NCBI RefSeq assembly: GCF_010731655.1 | Contig: NZ_AP022619.1 | Coordinates: 1,426,001-1,490,000 of the forward strand | Direction: 5' to 3' | Length of the DNA stretch: 64,000 bases | Source of the DNA: Mycobacterium paraseoulense | GTDB taxonomy: Bacteria; Actinomycetota; Actinomycetes; Mycobacteriales; Mycobacteriaceae | Shown: positions 25,093-32,966 of the stretch, piece after piece | Position numbering within the stretch: the stretch's first letter is position 1 | How the letters are laid out: every line of letters begins with the position of its first letter | The notes under the pieces: generated by a model | What the model was told of the DNA's origin: nothing | Database searches by the model: none | The model's input: the letters and a program-made list of their open reading frames with translations, nothing else | Made by a program: the position numbers and the translations under genes

Positions 25093-25785
25093 TCACGCCA
25101 ACAGCGCTGCGAGTTCGGCGCGGGGCACCGAAAGCCGCTGGGGCCCATCGACTTGCGAGAGCACCTGCCCCTGGCTGAAGAAGAAGATCACGGCGTCGTC
25201 GGTGATCGCGAAGTTCTGGTACGCGTCGACTCCCGGGTCACCGAACGGAAGCGGACCCAGCCGGCGCCGCACGATCGGGTTGAGCACGTCGAGCGGGTGG
25301 GTGCCCGGTTTGAACAGCGTGTCGAAGGTGATGGGAGCACCCTTGCCGACGTCGTAGGTGAACGCCTTGAACGAGGTCACCGGGTGCGCGCCGAAGTCCT
25401 GGTTCATGTCCAGCACGACGGTCTGGGTCCTGGAATTCGGCGTCGCAGACCGGTACGCCTTCCCCGAGATCGTCAGCAGGTACGGCAGCCGGCCACTCGG
25501 CGGAGACGCCTTGGCGTCGTCGGCCCATCGGTTCCGCGTCTGGATGAGGTAGTCGGTGAGGGGCTGCTCATCGGGATAGCTGACGGGAAAGCTCAAGTCG
25601 AGTGTGTAGTCGGAAGTCACGATGTGACCCCGGCAGATCTGGTTTTGGTCGACGGTTCCGCCGAGGTCGGCGCAGGCCGATTGCGCGCCGGCCGTCCCAC
25701 CGCACGAAAACCCGGTCAGGACAACGACGGACGCCATCACCGCCAGCAGGCGCCCGTCGGTCCCCTCACCCGAGTTCGTACGCAT
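25093..25785 (-). CDS. MPT64/RsiV-like (DUF3298-type) secreted protein
   Basis: 230 residues; an internal ATG at 25737 would give a tighter signal peptide (MASVVVLTGFSCGGTAGAQS). The mature part begins ACADLGGTVDQNQICRGHIV and continues LDLSFPVSYPDEQPLTDYLI, the pattern of the secreted antigen MPT64 and its mycobacterial paralogues (Rv3036c type). It ends with a DUF3298-like domain (AFTYDVGKGAPITFDTLFKP, FAITDDAVIFFFSQGQVL). Members have been described as esterases or host-interacting proteins; the function here is unproven. It overlaps the upstream gene's end by 20 bp. Confidence 0.85.
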   Translation of the reverse strand: MRTNSGEGTDGRLLAVMASVVVLTGFSCGGTAGAQSACADLGGTVDQNQICRGHIVTSDYTLDLSFPVSYPDEQPLTDYLIQTRNRWADDAKASPPSGRLPYLLTISGKAYRSATPNSRTQTVVLDMNQDFGAHPVTSFKAFTYDVGKGAPITFDTLFKPGTHPLDVLNPIVRRRLGPLPFGDPGVDAYQNFAITDDAVIFFFSQGQVLSQVDGPQRLSVPRAELAALLA

Positions 25786-26248
25786 CGTCGGAAACCCGAA
25801 AATAGTGCCCCGTGGAGATGTCGGTGCACCTCATGCCGGAGGGCTCACTCGCGCAGCTGATCGGACCGAGCGTTCTGGTCTGACCGTAGTCGAGGACCGG
25901 CCAGGAACCGGTGCCGGAACCGAGCGCGGAGTACGTGCACCGGATGAATCCGGCTTCGCCCTGGTCGAGTCGAAAGTCACCGCCCGCGTTGGCCCCCGGC
26001 GGGCAGGCCCCGCCGGTGACGTCGTCTCTGGGGGTCCCGGGCGGCACCACGTAGGTGTGATGCTTGATCTGGCAGAGCGCTACGGGCGCCGACGTGCGAG
26101 AAGGCTCGAGCAGACAGCGAATGTCTCCAGACGGGGACTGAAACTGCTGCGGGCTGTCGTCGGCGGCCGCGGTCGCGGGCAGGGCGACGATCGGCACAAG
26201 GATGCCCAGTGCGTACGCCGCGAGGAGCGGCGTTCTCAGCGGGTTCAT
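25766..26248 (-). CDS. Secreted DUF6636-like protein, tandem paralogue 2
   Basis: 160 residues from ATG 26248 with a signal peptide (MNPLRTPLLAAYALGILVPI..., cleavage near TAAA). The mature part shares a scaffold with the next gene upstream: FQSPSGDIRCLL, CQIKHHTYVVPP, DYGQTRTLGPISCASEPSGM, CTDISTGHYFRVS. Conserved cysteines suggest three disulfides. Probable duplication product; function unknown. Confidence 0.82.
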   Translation of the reverse strand: MNPLRTPLLAAYALGILVPIVALPATAAADDSPQQFQSPSGDIRCLLEPSRTSAPVALCQIKHHTYVVPPGTPRDDVTGGACPPGANAGGDFRLDQGEAGFIRCTYSALGSGTGSWPVLDYGQTRTLGPISCASEPSGMRCTDISTGHYFRVSDDAYELG

Positions 26249-26267
26249 GTAGTGGTCCCTTCTGCGT

Positions 26268-26720
26268 TCAGCCGAGATCGAGCGACTCGCGCGAGATCCG
26301 GAAGTAGTGGCCGGTGCTGTCGTCGGTGCAGGTGATTCCGTTCGGTTCGCTGTCGCAGGTGACCGTGCCGACGGTGCGGGTCTGGCCGTACGGCAGCGTG
26401 GGTTGTCCGGCAGCAAGGCCGAATTCGGTGTCCCCGTGGCAGTTCAGGACCGGTGCGCTGCCCTGGAACAAGCTGACGCGGTCGCCCCGCGCCAGGTGAC
26501 AGGTCGGCGCCGTCGGCTCCGGGGGCACGTAGGTGTGGTCGCGGATCTCACACGTGGCGCCGGTTTTCGCGTCGGGCCCCGCCGCCATACTGCAGATGAT
26601 GTTGCCCGACGGGGACAGGAACACGCCGCTGTCGTCGGCGCGCGCGGGTGGCGCCAACGCGATGGTCGCGATCAGCGCCGCCGTGGAAGCCTTCATGGTG
26701 ATGGTCATCGGTGCCCGCAT
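26268..26720 (-). CDS. Secreted DUF6636-like protein, tandem paralogue 1
   Basis: About 150 residues from ATG 26720; the frame is open further up, and a start at MKAST is also possible. Signal peptide ends near PPARA. Mature blocks FLSPSGNIICSM, CEIRDHTYVPPE, PYGQTRTVGTVTCDSEPNG and CTDDSTGHYFRIS align with the downstream paralogue at about half of positions. The two genes are 19 bp apart and form, with the MPT64-like gene, a three-gene cluster of exported proteins. Confidence 0.82.
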   Translation of the reverse strand: MRAPMTITMKASTAALIATIALAPPARADDSGVFLSPSGNIICSMAAGPDAKTGATCEIRDHTYVPPEPTAPTCHLARGDRVSLFQGSAPVLNCHGDTEFGLAAGQPTLPYGQTRTVGTVTCDSEPNGITCTDDSTGHYFRISRESLDLG

Positions 26721-26821
26721 GCATTCTGTCAGTGCGCTGCACGTTGCAGCGGTCGTTCGCGACAAGTAGGCACCGTACGCGCGGCTACCGATCCCAACAC
26801 CACGCCTCGTAAGGTGAGCCC

Positions 26822-28096
26822 ATGCGGACAGCTCGAATCACCCACGTCATCCGGCAGATCGGGTCGCTGATCGTCACGGCGGTGACCGCGGTGTCCACGC
26901 TCAACGCCTACCGGCCGCTGGCGCGCAGCGGCTACGCGTCGCTTTTCTCGTGGATGTTCGGGCTGGTCGTCACGGAGTTGCCGCTGCAGACCCTGGTCAG
27001 CCAGCTCGGCGGGCTGGCGTTGACGGCTCGACGCCTGACGCGGCCGGTGGGGATCGCGGCGTGGGCGGTGGCGGGTGTCTCGGCGCTGGGTCTGCTGAAC
27101 TTCAGTCGCGCCGGACACCGAGCCAACGTGCCGCTGACCGAGGCGCTGGACGCCGGGTTGGGTCCCTCTCGGCTCACCGAATCGGGGGATCTCTGGCGCC
27201 GGCCGGCCGGCAGCGGCACCGCAAAGACGCCGGGGCTGCTGCGGATGATGCGCATCTACCGCGACTACGCGCACGACTCCAACATCAGCTACGGCGAATT
27301 CGGCAGCGCGAACCACCTGGACATCTGGCGCCGCCCCGATCTGGACCCGTCGGGCCCGGCACCTGTGCTTTTCCAGATTCCCGGCGGCGCCTGGACGACG
27401 GGAAACAAACGCGGACAAGCCCATCCATTGATGAGCCACCTGGCCGAGTTGGGTTGGGTCTGCGTGGCGATCAACTACCGGCACAGCCCGCGCAACACCT
27501 GGCCCGCCCACATCGTCGACGTCAAGCGCGCCCTGGCCTGGGTCAAGGCCCACATCGCCGAATACGGCGGCGATCCCGAATTCATCGCCATCACGGGCGG
27601 TTCGGCCGGCGGTCACCTGTCGTCACTGGCCGCGCTCACCCCCAACGACCCGCAGTTCCAGCCCGGCTTCGAGGACGCCGACACCCGGGTGCAGGCGGCC
27701 GTCCCGTTCTACGGCGTCTACGACTTCACCCGGTTCAACGACGCGATGCACCCGATGATGCCGGCGTTGCTCGTCAAATCCGTTGTCAAGCAACGGCCGT
27801 CGACCAACCTGCAGCCGTTCGTCAACGCCTCTCCGGTCAACCACGTCTCGCCCGACGCTCCCCCGTTCTTCGTCCTGCACGGCCGCAACGACTCGTTGGT
27901 GCCCGTGGAGCAGGCGCGCGCCTTCGTCGAGCGGCTGCGCCAGGTCAGCAACCAGACCGTCGTGTATGCCGAACTGCCGTTCACCCAACACGCTTTCGAC
28001 ATCTTCGGTTCGGCGCGTGCGGCGCACACCGCGGTCGCCGTCGAGCAATTCCTGGCCGAGATCTACGCGGCGCGCCGTCAGGCCAATGTGGCCTAG
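26822..28096 (+). CDS. lipM: Membrane-anchored carboxylesterase of the hormone-sensitive lipase family (LipM-like)
   Basis: 424 residues. The N-terminal 100 residues contain three hydrophobic segments likely to anchor the enzyme. The catalytic domain has IPGGAWTTGNK (HGGGW-type oxyanion motif with Pro in place of His), the nucleophile ITGGSAGGHLSS, an acid in HGRNDSLVP and a His in FTQHAFDIFG. It hydrolyses acyl esters; the exact lipid is unknown. The symbol rests on overall similarity and on neighbouring genes resembling Rv2282c and Rv2287. Its TAG overlaps the convergent TetR stop in CTAG (28093-28096). Confidence 0.85.
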   Translation: MRTARITHVIRQIGSLIVTAVTAVSTLNAYRPLARSGYASLFSWMFGLVVTELPLQTLVSQLGGLALTARRLTRPVGIAAWAVAGVSALGLLNFSRAGHRANVPLTEALDAGLGPSRLTESGDLWRRPAGSGTAKTPGLLRMMRIYRDYAHDSNISYGEFGSANHLDIWRRPDLDPSGPAPVLFQIPGGAWTTGNKRGQAHPLMSHLAELGWVCVAINYRHSPRNTWPAHIVDVKRALAWVKAHIAEYGGDPEFIAITGGSAGGHLSSLAALTPNDPQFQPGFEDADTRVQAAVPFYGVYDFTRFNDAMHPMMPALLVKSVVKQRPSTNLQPFVNASPVNHVSPDAPPFFVLHGRNDSLVPVEQARAFVERLRQVSNQTVVYAELPFTQHAFDIFGSARAAHTAVAVEQFLAEIYAARRQANVA

Positions 28097-28716
28097 CCGC
28101 CGAGCATTTGGGCCACCACGCCGGCGATGATGGCCTCGGGGTCCTGCTCGATGCCGACGGCGCGTAACTCGCCGCCGATCGCGAGGGACGCGATGCCGTG
28201 CACCAGCGACCACAGCGGCGCGGCGAGGTCACGCGGGTCCTGACCCTCGACGATGCCCGCCCCCTGGCACGTGACGATGGCGTCGAGGAGGTCACCGAAC
28301 GCCTGCTCGCCGGCGACGGCGAGGTCGGGATGGTCGGCCTTGGAGAGCTCGGCGCCGAACATGACCCGGTAGTGGTCCGGGTGGGCGATGGCCCAGTGCA
28401 CATACGCGCGGCCGAGCTCGACCACCCGGGACTTCGGGTCGGGCGCGGTGTCGGCGGCCGCGGTCATCTCGGCGTGCAGGTCGCGGAAGCCCTGCTCGGC
28501 CACCGTGGCCAGCAGCGCGGCCTTGTCGGCGAAGTGCCGGTACGGGGCGGCGGCGCTGACCCCGGCGCGCCGCGCCGCCTCGGTCAGCGTGAACCCCTTC
28601 GGCCCCTTCTCGGCCACCAGCGAGAGCGCGGCGCTGGTCAGGGCGCGTTTCAGGTCGCCGTGGTGATAGCTGTCCCGCCGCGTCACACCGGCCGACGATT
28701 TCCGCTCACGTGCCAT
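28093..28716 (-). CDS. TetR-family transcriptional regulator (WHG C-terminal type)
   Basis: 207 residues from ATG 28716. HTH: SYHHGDLKRALTSAALSLVA, then LTEAARRAGVSAAAPYRHF. The ending LWSLVHGIASLAIGGEL matches the WHG C-terminal domain. The divergent DUF1707 gene and an inverted repeat in between suggest local regulation of itself and of 28780-29986. Confidence 0.92.
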   Translation of the reverse strand: MARERKSSAGVTRRDSYHHGDLKRALTSAALSLVAEKGPKGFTLTEAARRAGVSAAAPYRHFADKAALLATVAEQGFRDLHAEMTAAADTAPDPKSRVVELGRAYVHWAIAHPDHYRVMFGAELSKADHPDLAVAGEQAFGDLLDAIVTCQGAGIVEGQDPRDLAAPLWSLVHGIASLAIGGELRAVGIEQDPEAIIAGVVAQMLGG

Positions 28717-28726
28717 GTTGACGACA

Positions 28727-28748
28727 TTAACATTCCGGACTATGTTAA
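28727..28748. promoter_or_regulatory. Probable TetR operator (TTAACAT-N8-ATGTTAA)
   Basis: Perfect 7-bp arms with an 8-bp spacer, 11 bp upstream of the TetR start and 32 bp before the divergent DUF1707 gene. The geometry is the same as the 12803-12824 site although the sequence differs. Confidence 0.75.
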
Positions 28749-28779
28749 GGCCATTCACATCCTTGGGAAGGGGACGAAA

Positions 28780-29208
28780 ATGGACCAGCAACTCATCACC
28801 CCCCGCGCCGGCGACCGCGACCGGGAGAGGGCGGCCGCACGCCTCGGCCAAGCGTTCGCGCAGGGCTACCTGGAATTGGACGAGTACGAGCAGCGACTGC
28901 AGGCCGTGTTCGGTACGCACACGACCGGGGAGCTCAACCAGCTCCTTTCCGACCTGCCGCTCGAGCGGATCCGGCGCGCGGATCCACGCCGTCGCGCCGC
29001 CCGCATCGAGGCCGCCCGCCGCGGCGTGCGTGTGCACCTCGCCGCCTACCTCGCCATGACCGTCGTCGTGCTCACCGTGTGGGCGGCCGTGGCCGCCACC
29101 ACCGGCGCCACGTACTTCTGGCCGATATGGCCCATCCTCGGCGCCGGAATCGGCCTCGCCAGCCACGCGCTGGGCATCCACCCGGCCGTGAAAACCGTTG
29201 CGAAGTAA
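28780..29208 (+). CDS. DUF1707 and 2TM-domain membrane protein
   Basis: 142 residues from ATG 28780 (AAGGGG upstream). N-terminal DUF1707 (PRAGDRDRERAAARLGQAFA, GYLELDEYEQRL, TTGELNQLLSDLP), then two transmembrane helices (VHLAAYLAMTVVVLTVWAAV; FWPIWPILGAGIGLASHAL). DUF1707 proteins are common small actinobacterial membrane proteins of unknown role. Ten bp separate it from the SDR gene, so the two are likely cotranscribed. Confidence 0.88.
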   Translation: MDQQLITPRAGDRDRERAAARLGQAFAQGYLELDEYEQRLQAVFGTHTTGELNQLLSDLPLERIRRADPRRRAARIEAARRGVRVHLAAYLAMTVVVLTVWAAVAATTGATYFWPIWPILGAGIGLASHALGIHPAVKTVAK

Positions 29209-29218
29209 GGACTTAGCC

Positions 29219-29986
29219 ATGTCATGGGCAGTGATCACCGGCGCCAGCTCGGGGCTGGGCGCAATTTTCGCCGACCAGCTGGGGCGCCGGGGCATGTCGT
29301 TACTGCTCGCCGGGCGTGACGAAGCTCGGCTGAGCGCGGTGGCGCAGCGGGTCGACCCGCGGGCCGAACTGGTCGTCGGCGATCTCGGCACGCAGGCCGG
29401 CGTCGACGCCCTCGTTGCCCGCCTGGCCGGGCGGGAGGTCGACGTGCTGGTCAACAACGCCGGCTTCGGCACCTACGGCCCGTTCGCGGAACTCGACGCC
29501 GCGCGCGAGCACGAGCTGGTCGCGGTCAACGTCGACGCGCTGGTGCGGCTGACCCACGCGGTGCTCCCCGGCATGCTGGACCGCGGCCGGGGCGGCGTCC
29601 TGAATGTCGCGTCCACGATCGCCTTTCAGCCCGGCCCGTATCAGGCCACCTACGGCGCGTCCAAGGCGTTCGTGCTGTCGCTGAGCCAAGCGCTATGGGC
29701 GGAGACGCGCGGCTCGGGGGTCACCGTCACGGCGCTGTGCCCCGGGCCCACCCGGACCGGATTCGTCGACGCGCTGGGGTCGGACGTCTCGCACACCGCG
29801 ATCTATCGCCGGCTCGCGGCGCCCGAGCCCGTCGTGGCCGCCGGGCTGCGCGCCCTGGACCGGGGCCGCGCCGTCGTCGTGCCGGGGTGGCGCTATCGGG
29901 TGATGGTGACGAGCACACGATTGATGCCCGGGTGGGCCTCGTCGCTGGTCAGCGCACGGATGCTGCGGCCGGCCGCGGCCGCGTGA
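29219..29986 (+). CDS. Short-chain dehydrogenase/reductase (SDR)
   Basis: 255 residues. Classical SDR: ITGASSGLGAIFADQL (TGxxxGxG), VLVNNAGFGTYG (NNAG), catalytic Ser in NVASTIAF, and Tyr/Lys in YGASKAFVL. The substrate is not evident. Probably under control of the divergent TetR through the operator at 28727. Confidence 0.92.
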   Translation: MSWAVITGASSGLGAIFADQLGRRGMSLLLAGRDEARLSAVAQRVDPRAELVVGDLGTQAGVDALVARLAGREVDVLVNNAGFGTYGPFAELDAAREHELVAVNVDALVRLTHAVLPGMLDRGRGGVLNVASTIAFQPGPYQATYGASKAFVLSLSQALWAETRGSGVTVTALCPGPTRTGFVDALGSDVSHTAIYRRLAAPEPVVAAGLRALDRGRAVVVPGWRYRVMVTSTRLMPGWASSLVSARMLRPAAAA

Positions 29987-30007
29987 CGGAAACCGTTGTC
30001 CCGCAGC

Positions 30008-30493
30008 CTAGGCCTTAGGGCGCACGCCGGCGGCACGGTAGACGAAAACGGGCTGGACCGAAAAGCGCAGCGTCGTCGTGGGCAGCTTTTCCAGGACGTC
30101 GTCGGGAATCTTCTTCTTGTAGTTGAGCGTCATCGACCCACTGAAGGCGTGGTCGACACCGTGCAGGTCGATTTCCAGCTTCAGCCCGTTGCCGGTGATG
30201 GTTGCCCTGGCCGGCCCCGTGCTGCTGTCCCACGAGCAATCGATCGAGCGCAGGTTGGCGTCCCCGCGGGTGGGAAACGTGGCGACGATCCGCGCGGCCG
30301 TGAAGGCGAACGCGCCCGCGTAGCGGGACACACCCGAAGCCGAATAGACCCCTGGCACATGACCGCCGAAATGTCGGACCACCCCGACTTTGCCGGCGCT
30401 GAAGATCATTCCCTCGGCCTCGAGTTCGTCGCGCAGCGCTGGGGGGAGCCGGCGGATTTCGGACAAGTTGCGGAGAAAGCCGAACACGCCCAC
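30008..30493 (-). CDS. Conserved hypothetical protein
   Basis: 161 residues from GTG 30493 (GTG 30487 is nearly equivalent). No signal peptide or membrane segment. Mostly beta in character (GMIFSAGKVGVVRHFGGHV, YAGAFAFTAARIVATFPT, MTLNYKKKIPDDVLEKLPT). I do not recognise the family beyond a conserved actinobacterial hypothetical. It is 48 bp downstream of the chagasin-like lipoprotein gene on the same strand. Confidence 0.7.
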   Translation of the reverse strand: MGVFGFLRNLSEIRRLPPALRDELEAEGMIFSAGKVGVVRHFGGHVPGVYSASGVSRYAGAFAFTAARIVATFPTRGDANLRSIDCSWDSSTGPARATITGNGLKLEIDLHGVDHAFSGSMTLNYKKKIPDDVLEKLPTTTLRFSVQPVFVYRAAGVRPKA

Positions 30494-30541
30494 GAACGTA
30501 GCCCGAGACGAGGCCGGCGCGCACGCGTTTGCCGAAGAGGT

Positions 30542-30985
30542 TTACTGCACCGTGACGGTGGCCGTATAGGTGCACGCCGGTTTGGAGTCCTTGCCGACGA
30601 AGCTGGTGTAGGAGGTGCCGATCGTCGTGGTGCCCGGCCTCAACGCCGTGAACTTCCACACCTCGGTGCCGGGCGCCCCCAACGCGTCGGAACTCGGCGG
30701 AACGAACTCGTGACTGGTTTGCTGGATGACCGCAGGGTCGCCGATCTTCGTCTCCGGCGTCCACCGGTACGGGGTGGTGTAATTCGAGCCCAACTTGACG
30801 ATCAGCGTGTTGCCGACGGCCAGGGTGATGCTCTGTGTGATCGCGTCCTCCGTGAGCACCTGGTTCATCGGCACCTGCAGCGTCTTGGTCGACGGCGGGT
30901 TCCTGGATGCGAAGTGGCAGCCCACCAACATCGGCGAAACGAGCAGCGCGACGGTCACCAAGAGCCTGATCTTCCCGACAGTCAT
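30542..30985 (-). CDS. Lipoprotein with chagasin-type (I42) cysteine-protease inhibitor domain
   Basis: 147 residues from ATG 30985. Signal peptide and lipobox LVGC place the lipidated Cys at 23. The mature domain carries chagasin-family loops in order: GSNYTTPYRWTPE (NPTTGY-like), GAPGTEVWKFTA and RPGTTTIGTSYTSF (the RP loop). The fold blocks papain-type proteases; a target in the cell envelope or host is inference. It faces a divergent cysteine-rich small ORF. Confidence 0.8.
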   Translation of the reverse strand: MTVGKIRLLVTVALLVSPMLVGCHFASRNPPSTKTLQVPMNQVLTEDAITQSITLAVGNTLIVKLGSNYTTPYRWTPETKIGDPAVIQQTSHEFVPPSSDALGAPGTEVWKFTALRPGTTTIGTSYTSFVGKDSKPACTYTATVTVQ

Positions 30986-31030
30986 CGAGCCCATTATGGC
31001 GTCTGGCGCTCGGCCGCGATCCCCGACCGC

Positions 31031-31156
31031 ATGCAGGAGCAGAAGCCCGGGGCCGACGAGGAGACCCACAACCCGGGGCGCAAGTCGCGGGGCGGAGACG
31101 GGACCGGTCGGCGGTGCTGCTGCGATGGCTGCAATTGCTGCTGCGACTGCACGTGA
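31031..31156 (+). CDS. Cysteine-cluster microprotein, candidate metal-binding peptide
   Basis: 41 codons from ATG 31031. The hydrophilic N-terminus (MQEQKPGADEETHNPGRK...) leads into a tail CCCDGCNCCCDCT with eight cysteines in 13 residues. About 90% of codons end in G or C in this frame, clearly higher than in the opposite-strand frame, which supports coding. No good ribosome-binding site is visible and the frame is open upstream without another start. It could bind Cu, Zn or Cd like a metallothionein, or be a regulatory cysteine-codon tract. The remainder of 30986-31341 shows only a short direct repeat (gatatcgc twice near 31190). Confidence 0.45.
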   Translation: MQEQKPGADEETHNPGRKSRGGDGTGRRCCCDGCNCCCDCT

Positions 31157-31341
31157 GCCCGGCGCTCGGCCATGACGCGCCCCTCGAATCTGATATCGCC
31201 GGTGATATCGCTTTCCGCATTCAGCGCATGCCCCGCGCAGGGTGCTCATGTGACTGGTGAGACTGGGCGCGCGACGGGCTGACCGCAGGGCCGCCCAAAC
31301 CCCAAGCCGCGTAACCCGACCAAGTCCGGCAGGATGGGCTG

Positions 31342-32934
31342 GTGTTTGGCCTCGTCCTGATCGTCGCGCTCGTTTCCACCGTCATCCTCGGGACGGTCAT
31401 CGGCCGGCGCTATCGCGTGGGCCCCCCGGTGTTGCTCATCGTCATGGGCACGCTGCTGGGTCTGGTGCCCAGTTTCGCTCACGTACACATCAACGGTGAG
31501 ATCGTGTTGCTGTTGTTCCTGCCGGCGATCCTCTACTGGGAGGGCCTGAACACCAGCTTCCGCGAGATCCGGGCGAATGCGCGCATCATCGTTTTTCTCA
31601 GTGTCGCCCTGGTGATCGCGACGGCCGTGGCGGTGTCGTGGACGGCGCGGGCGATGGGCATGGACTCGCATGCGGCGGCCGTCCTGGGCGCCGTGCTCTC
31701 CCCCACCGACGCCGCCGCGGTGGCAGGCTTGGCGAAGAAGCTGCCCCGCCGGTCGGTCACCGTGCTGAAGGCCGAGAGTCTCATCAACGACGGCACGGCC
31801 CTCGTGCTCTTTGCCGTCACGGTTCACGTCGCGATCGGCGGATCGGCGATCACGCCGGTCGACCTGGTCGGCCGCTTCGTCGGCTCCTACCTGGGCGGCA
31901 TCGCCGCCGGGCTGCTCGTCGGCGGCGCGGTCACGCTGCTGCGCAAGAGAATCGACGCCCCCCAGGAGGAAATGGCGTTGAGCCTGCTGACGCCGTTTGC
32001 GGCGTTCTTGCTGGCCCAAAGCATGGACTGCAGCGGGGTGGTCGCGGTCATGGTCGCGGCCCTGGTGCTCGCCTACGCCGGGCCGGTGGTGATCCGCGCC
32101 CGGTCCCGCCTGCAGGCCTACGCGTTCTGGGACAGCGCGACCTTCCTGCTCAACGGCTCGTTGTGGGTGTTCGTCGGTGTCCAGATACCCGGGGCGCTGC
32201 GCGGCATCGCCGGTGTCGACGGCGGGATTCGCAACGCCTTGTTGATCGCGCTCGCCGTCACCGCCGTGGTGATTCTGTCGCGCGTTTTCTGGGGCGAGCT
32301 CACGGTCCTGCTGATCAGGCTGATCGACCGCCGAGAGGCGCAGCGCGAACGTCGCGTCAACTGGCGTCAGCGCTTCGTCACGGCCTGGGCGGGATTCCGC
32401 GGGGCGGTGTCGTTGGCTGCGGCGCTGGCCGTCCCGGCCACCACGCTCAGCGGCGCGCCGTTCCCCGACCGCAGCCTGCTCATCTTCATCGTGGTGGTCG
32501 TCATCCTGGTGACTGTCCTGGTCCAGGGCAGCACGCTGCCCGCCGTCGTGCGCTGGGCGAAGATGCCCGAGGACCTCGCCCACGCCGAGGAATTGCAGCT
32601 GGCCCGCACCCGGGGCGTGCGGGCCTGCCTCGACGCGCTGCCGACGGTCGCCGACGAGGTGGGCATAAGCGATGACCTGCGGCGCCGGCTGCAGAAGGAA
32701 TACGAGGAGAAGGCCGCGCTGACCCTCGCCACCGAGGACGGCTCGACCAACAACCACCTCGTCAAGAAAAGGGAGCTGGTGCGCCGCGTGCGACTCGGCG
32801 TCCTCGACCGCAAGCGCCGGGAGATTACCGCCCTGCGCAACCAGAACCTCATCGACGACATCGTCCTGCGCGAACTGCAGAACGAGATGGACCTCGAAGA
32901 GGTACAACTGCTCGACGCCGCCGACAACGAATAG
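31342..32934 (+). CDS. Na+/H+ antiporter, CPA1 (NhaP/YjcE) family
   Basis: 530 residues from GTG 31342, with 10-12 transmembrane helices. CPA1 signatures are present: LFLPAILYWEGLN, VLSPTDAAAVAGLAKKLP, the ion-binding ESLINDGTALVLF (ND pair) and the conserved WAGFRGAVSLAAALAVP. A cytoplasmic helical tail of about 120 residues (rich in Glu/Arg, QKEYEEKAALTLATEDG) follows. Exchanges Na+ or K+ for H+ at the plasma membrane. Resembles M. tuberculosis Rv2287. Confidence 0.93.
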   Translation: MFGLVLIVALVSTVILGTVIGRRYRVGPPVLLIVMGTLLGLVPSFAHVHINGEIVLLLFLPAILYWEGLNTSFREIRANARIIVFLSVALVIATAVAVSWTARAMGMDSHAAAVLGAVLSPTDAAAVAGLAKKLPRRSVTVLKAESLINDGTALVLFAVTVHVAIGGSAITPVDLVGRFVGSYLGGIAAGLLVGGAVTLLRKRIDAPQEEMALSLLTPFAAFLLAQSMDCSGVVAVMVAALVLAYAGPVVIRARSRLQAYAFWDSATFLLNGSLWVFVGVQIPGALRGIAGVDGGIRNALLIALAVTAVVILSRVFWGELTVLLIRLIDRREAQRERRVNWRQRFVTAWAGFRGAVSLAAALAVPATTLSGAPFPDRSLLIFIVVVVILVTVLVQGSTLPAVVRWAKMPEDLAHAEELQLARTRGVRACLDALPTVADEVGISDDLRRRLQKEYEEKAALTLATEDGSTNNHLVKKRELVRRVRLGVLDRKRREITALRNQNLIDDIVLRELQNEMDLEEVQLLDAADNE

Positions 32935-32966
32935 GCGCGTCGGTCGTCGACCGTACAGTCGGCCCC

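Noticed and set aside
30008..31220. Long frames on both strands across 30.0-31.2 kb
   Set aside because: Overlap better-supported genes; Arg/Gly-rich shadows.
31000..31249. Minus-strand frame upstream of the chagasin-like lipoprotein that would add 88 residues
   Set aside because: Low G/C at third positions, Ala-repeat composition, and a proper signal peptide starts at 30985.
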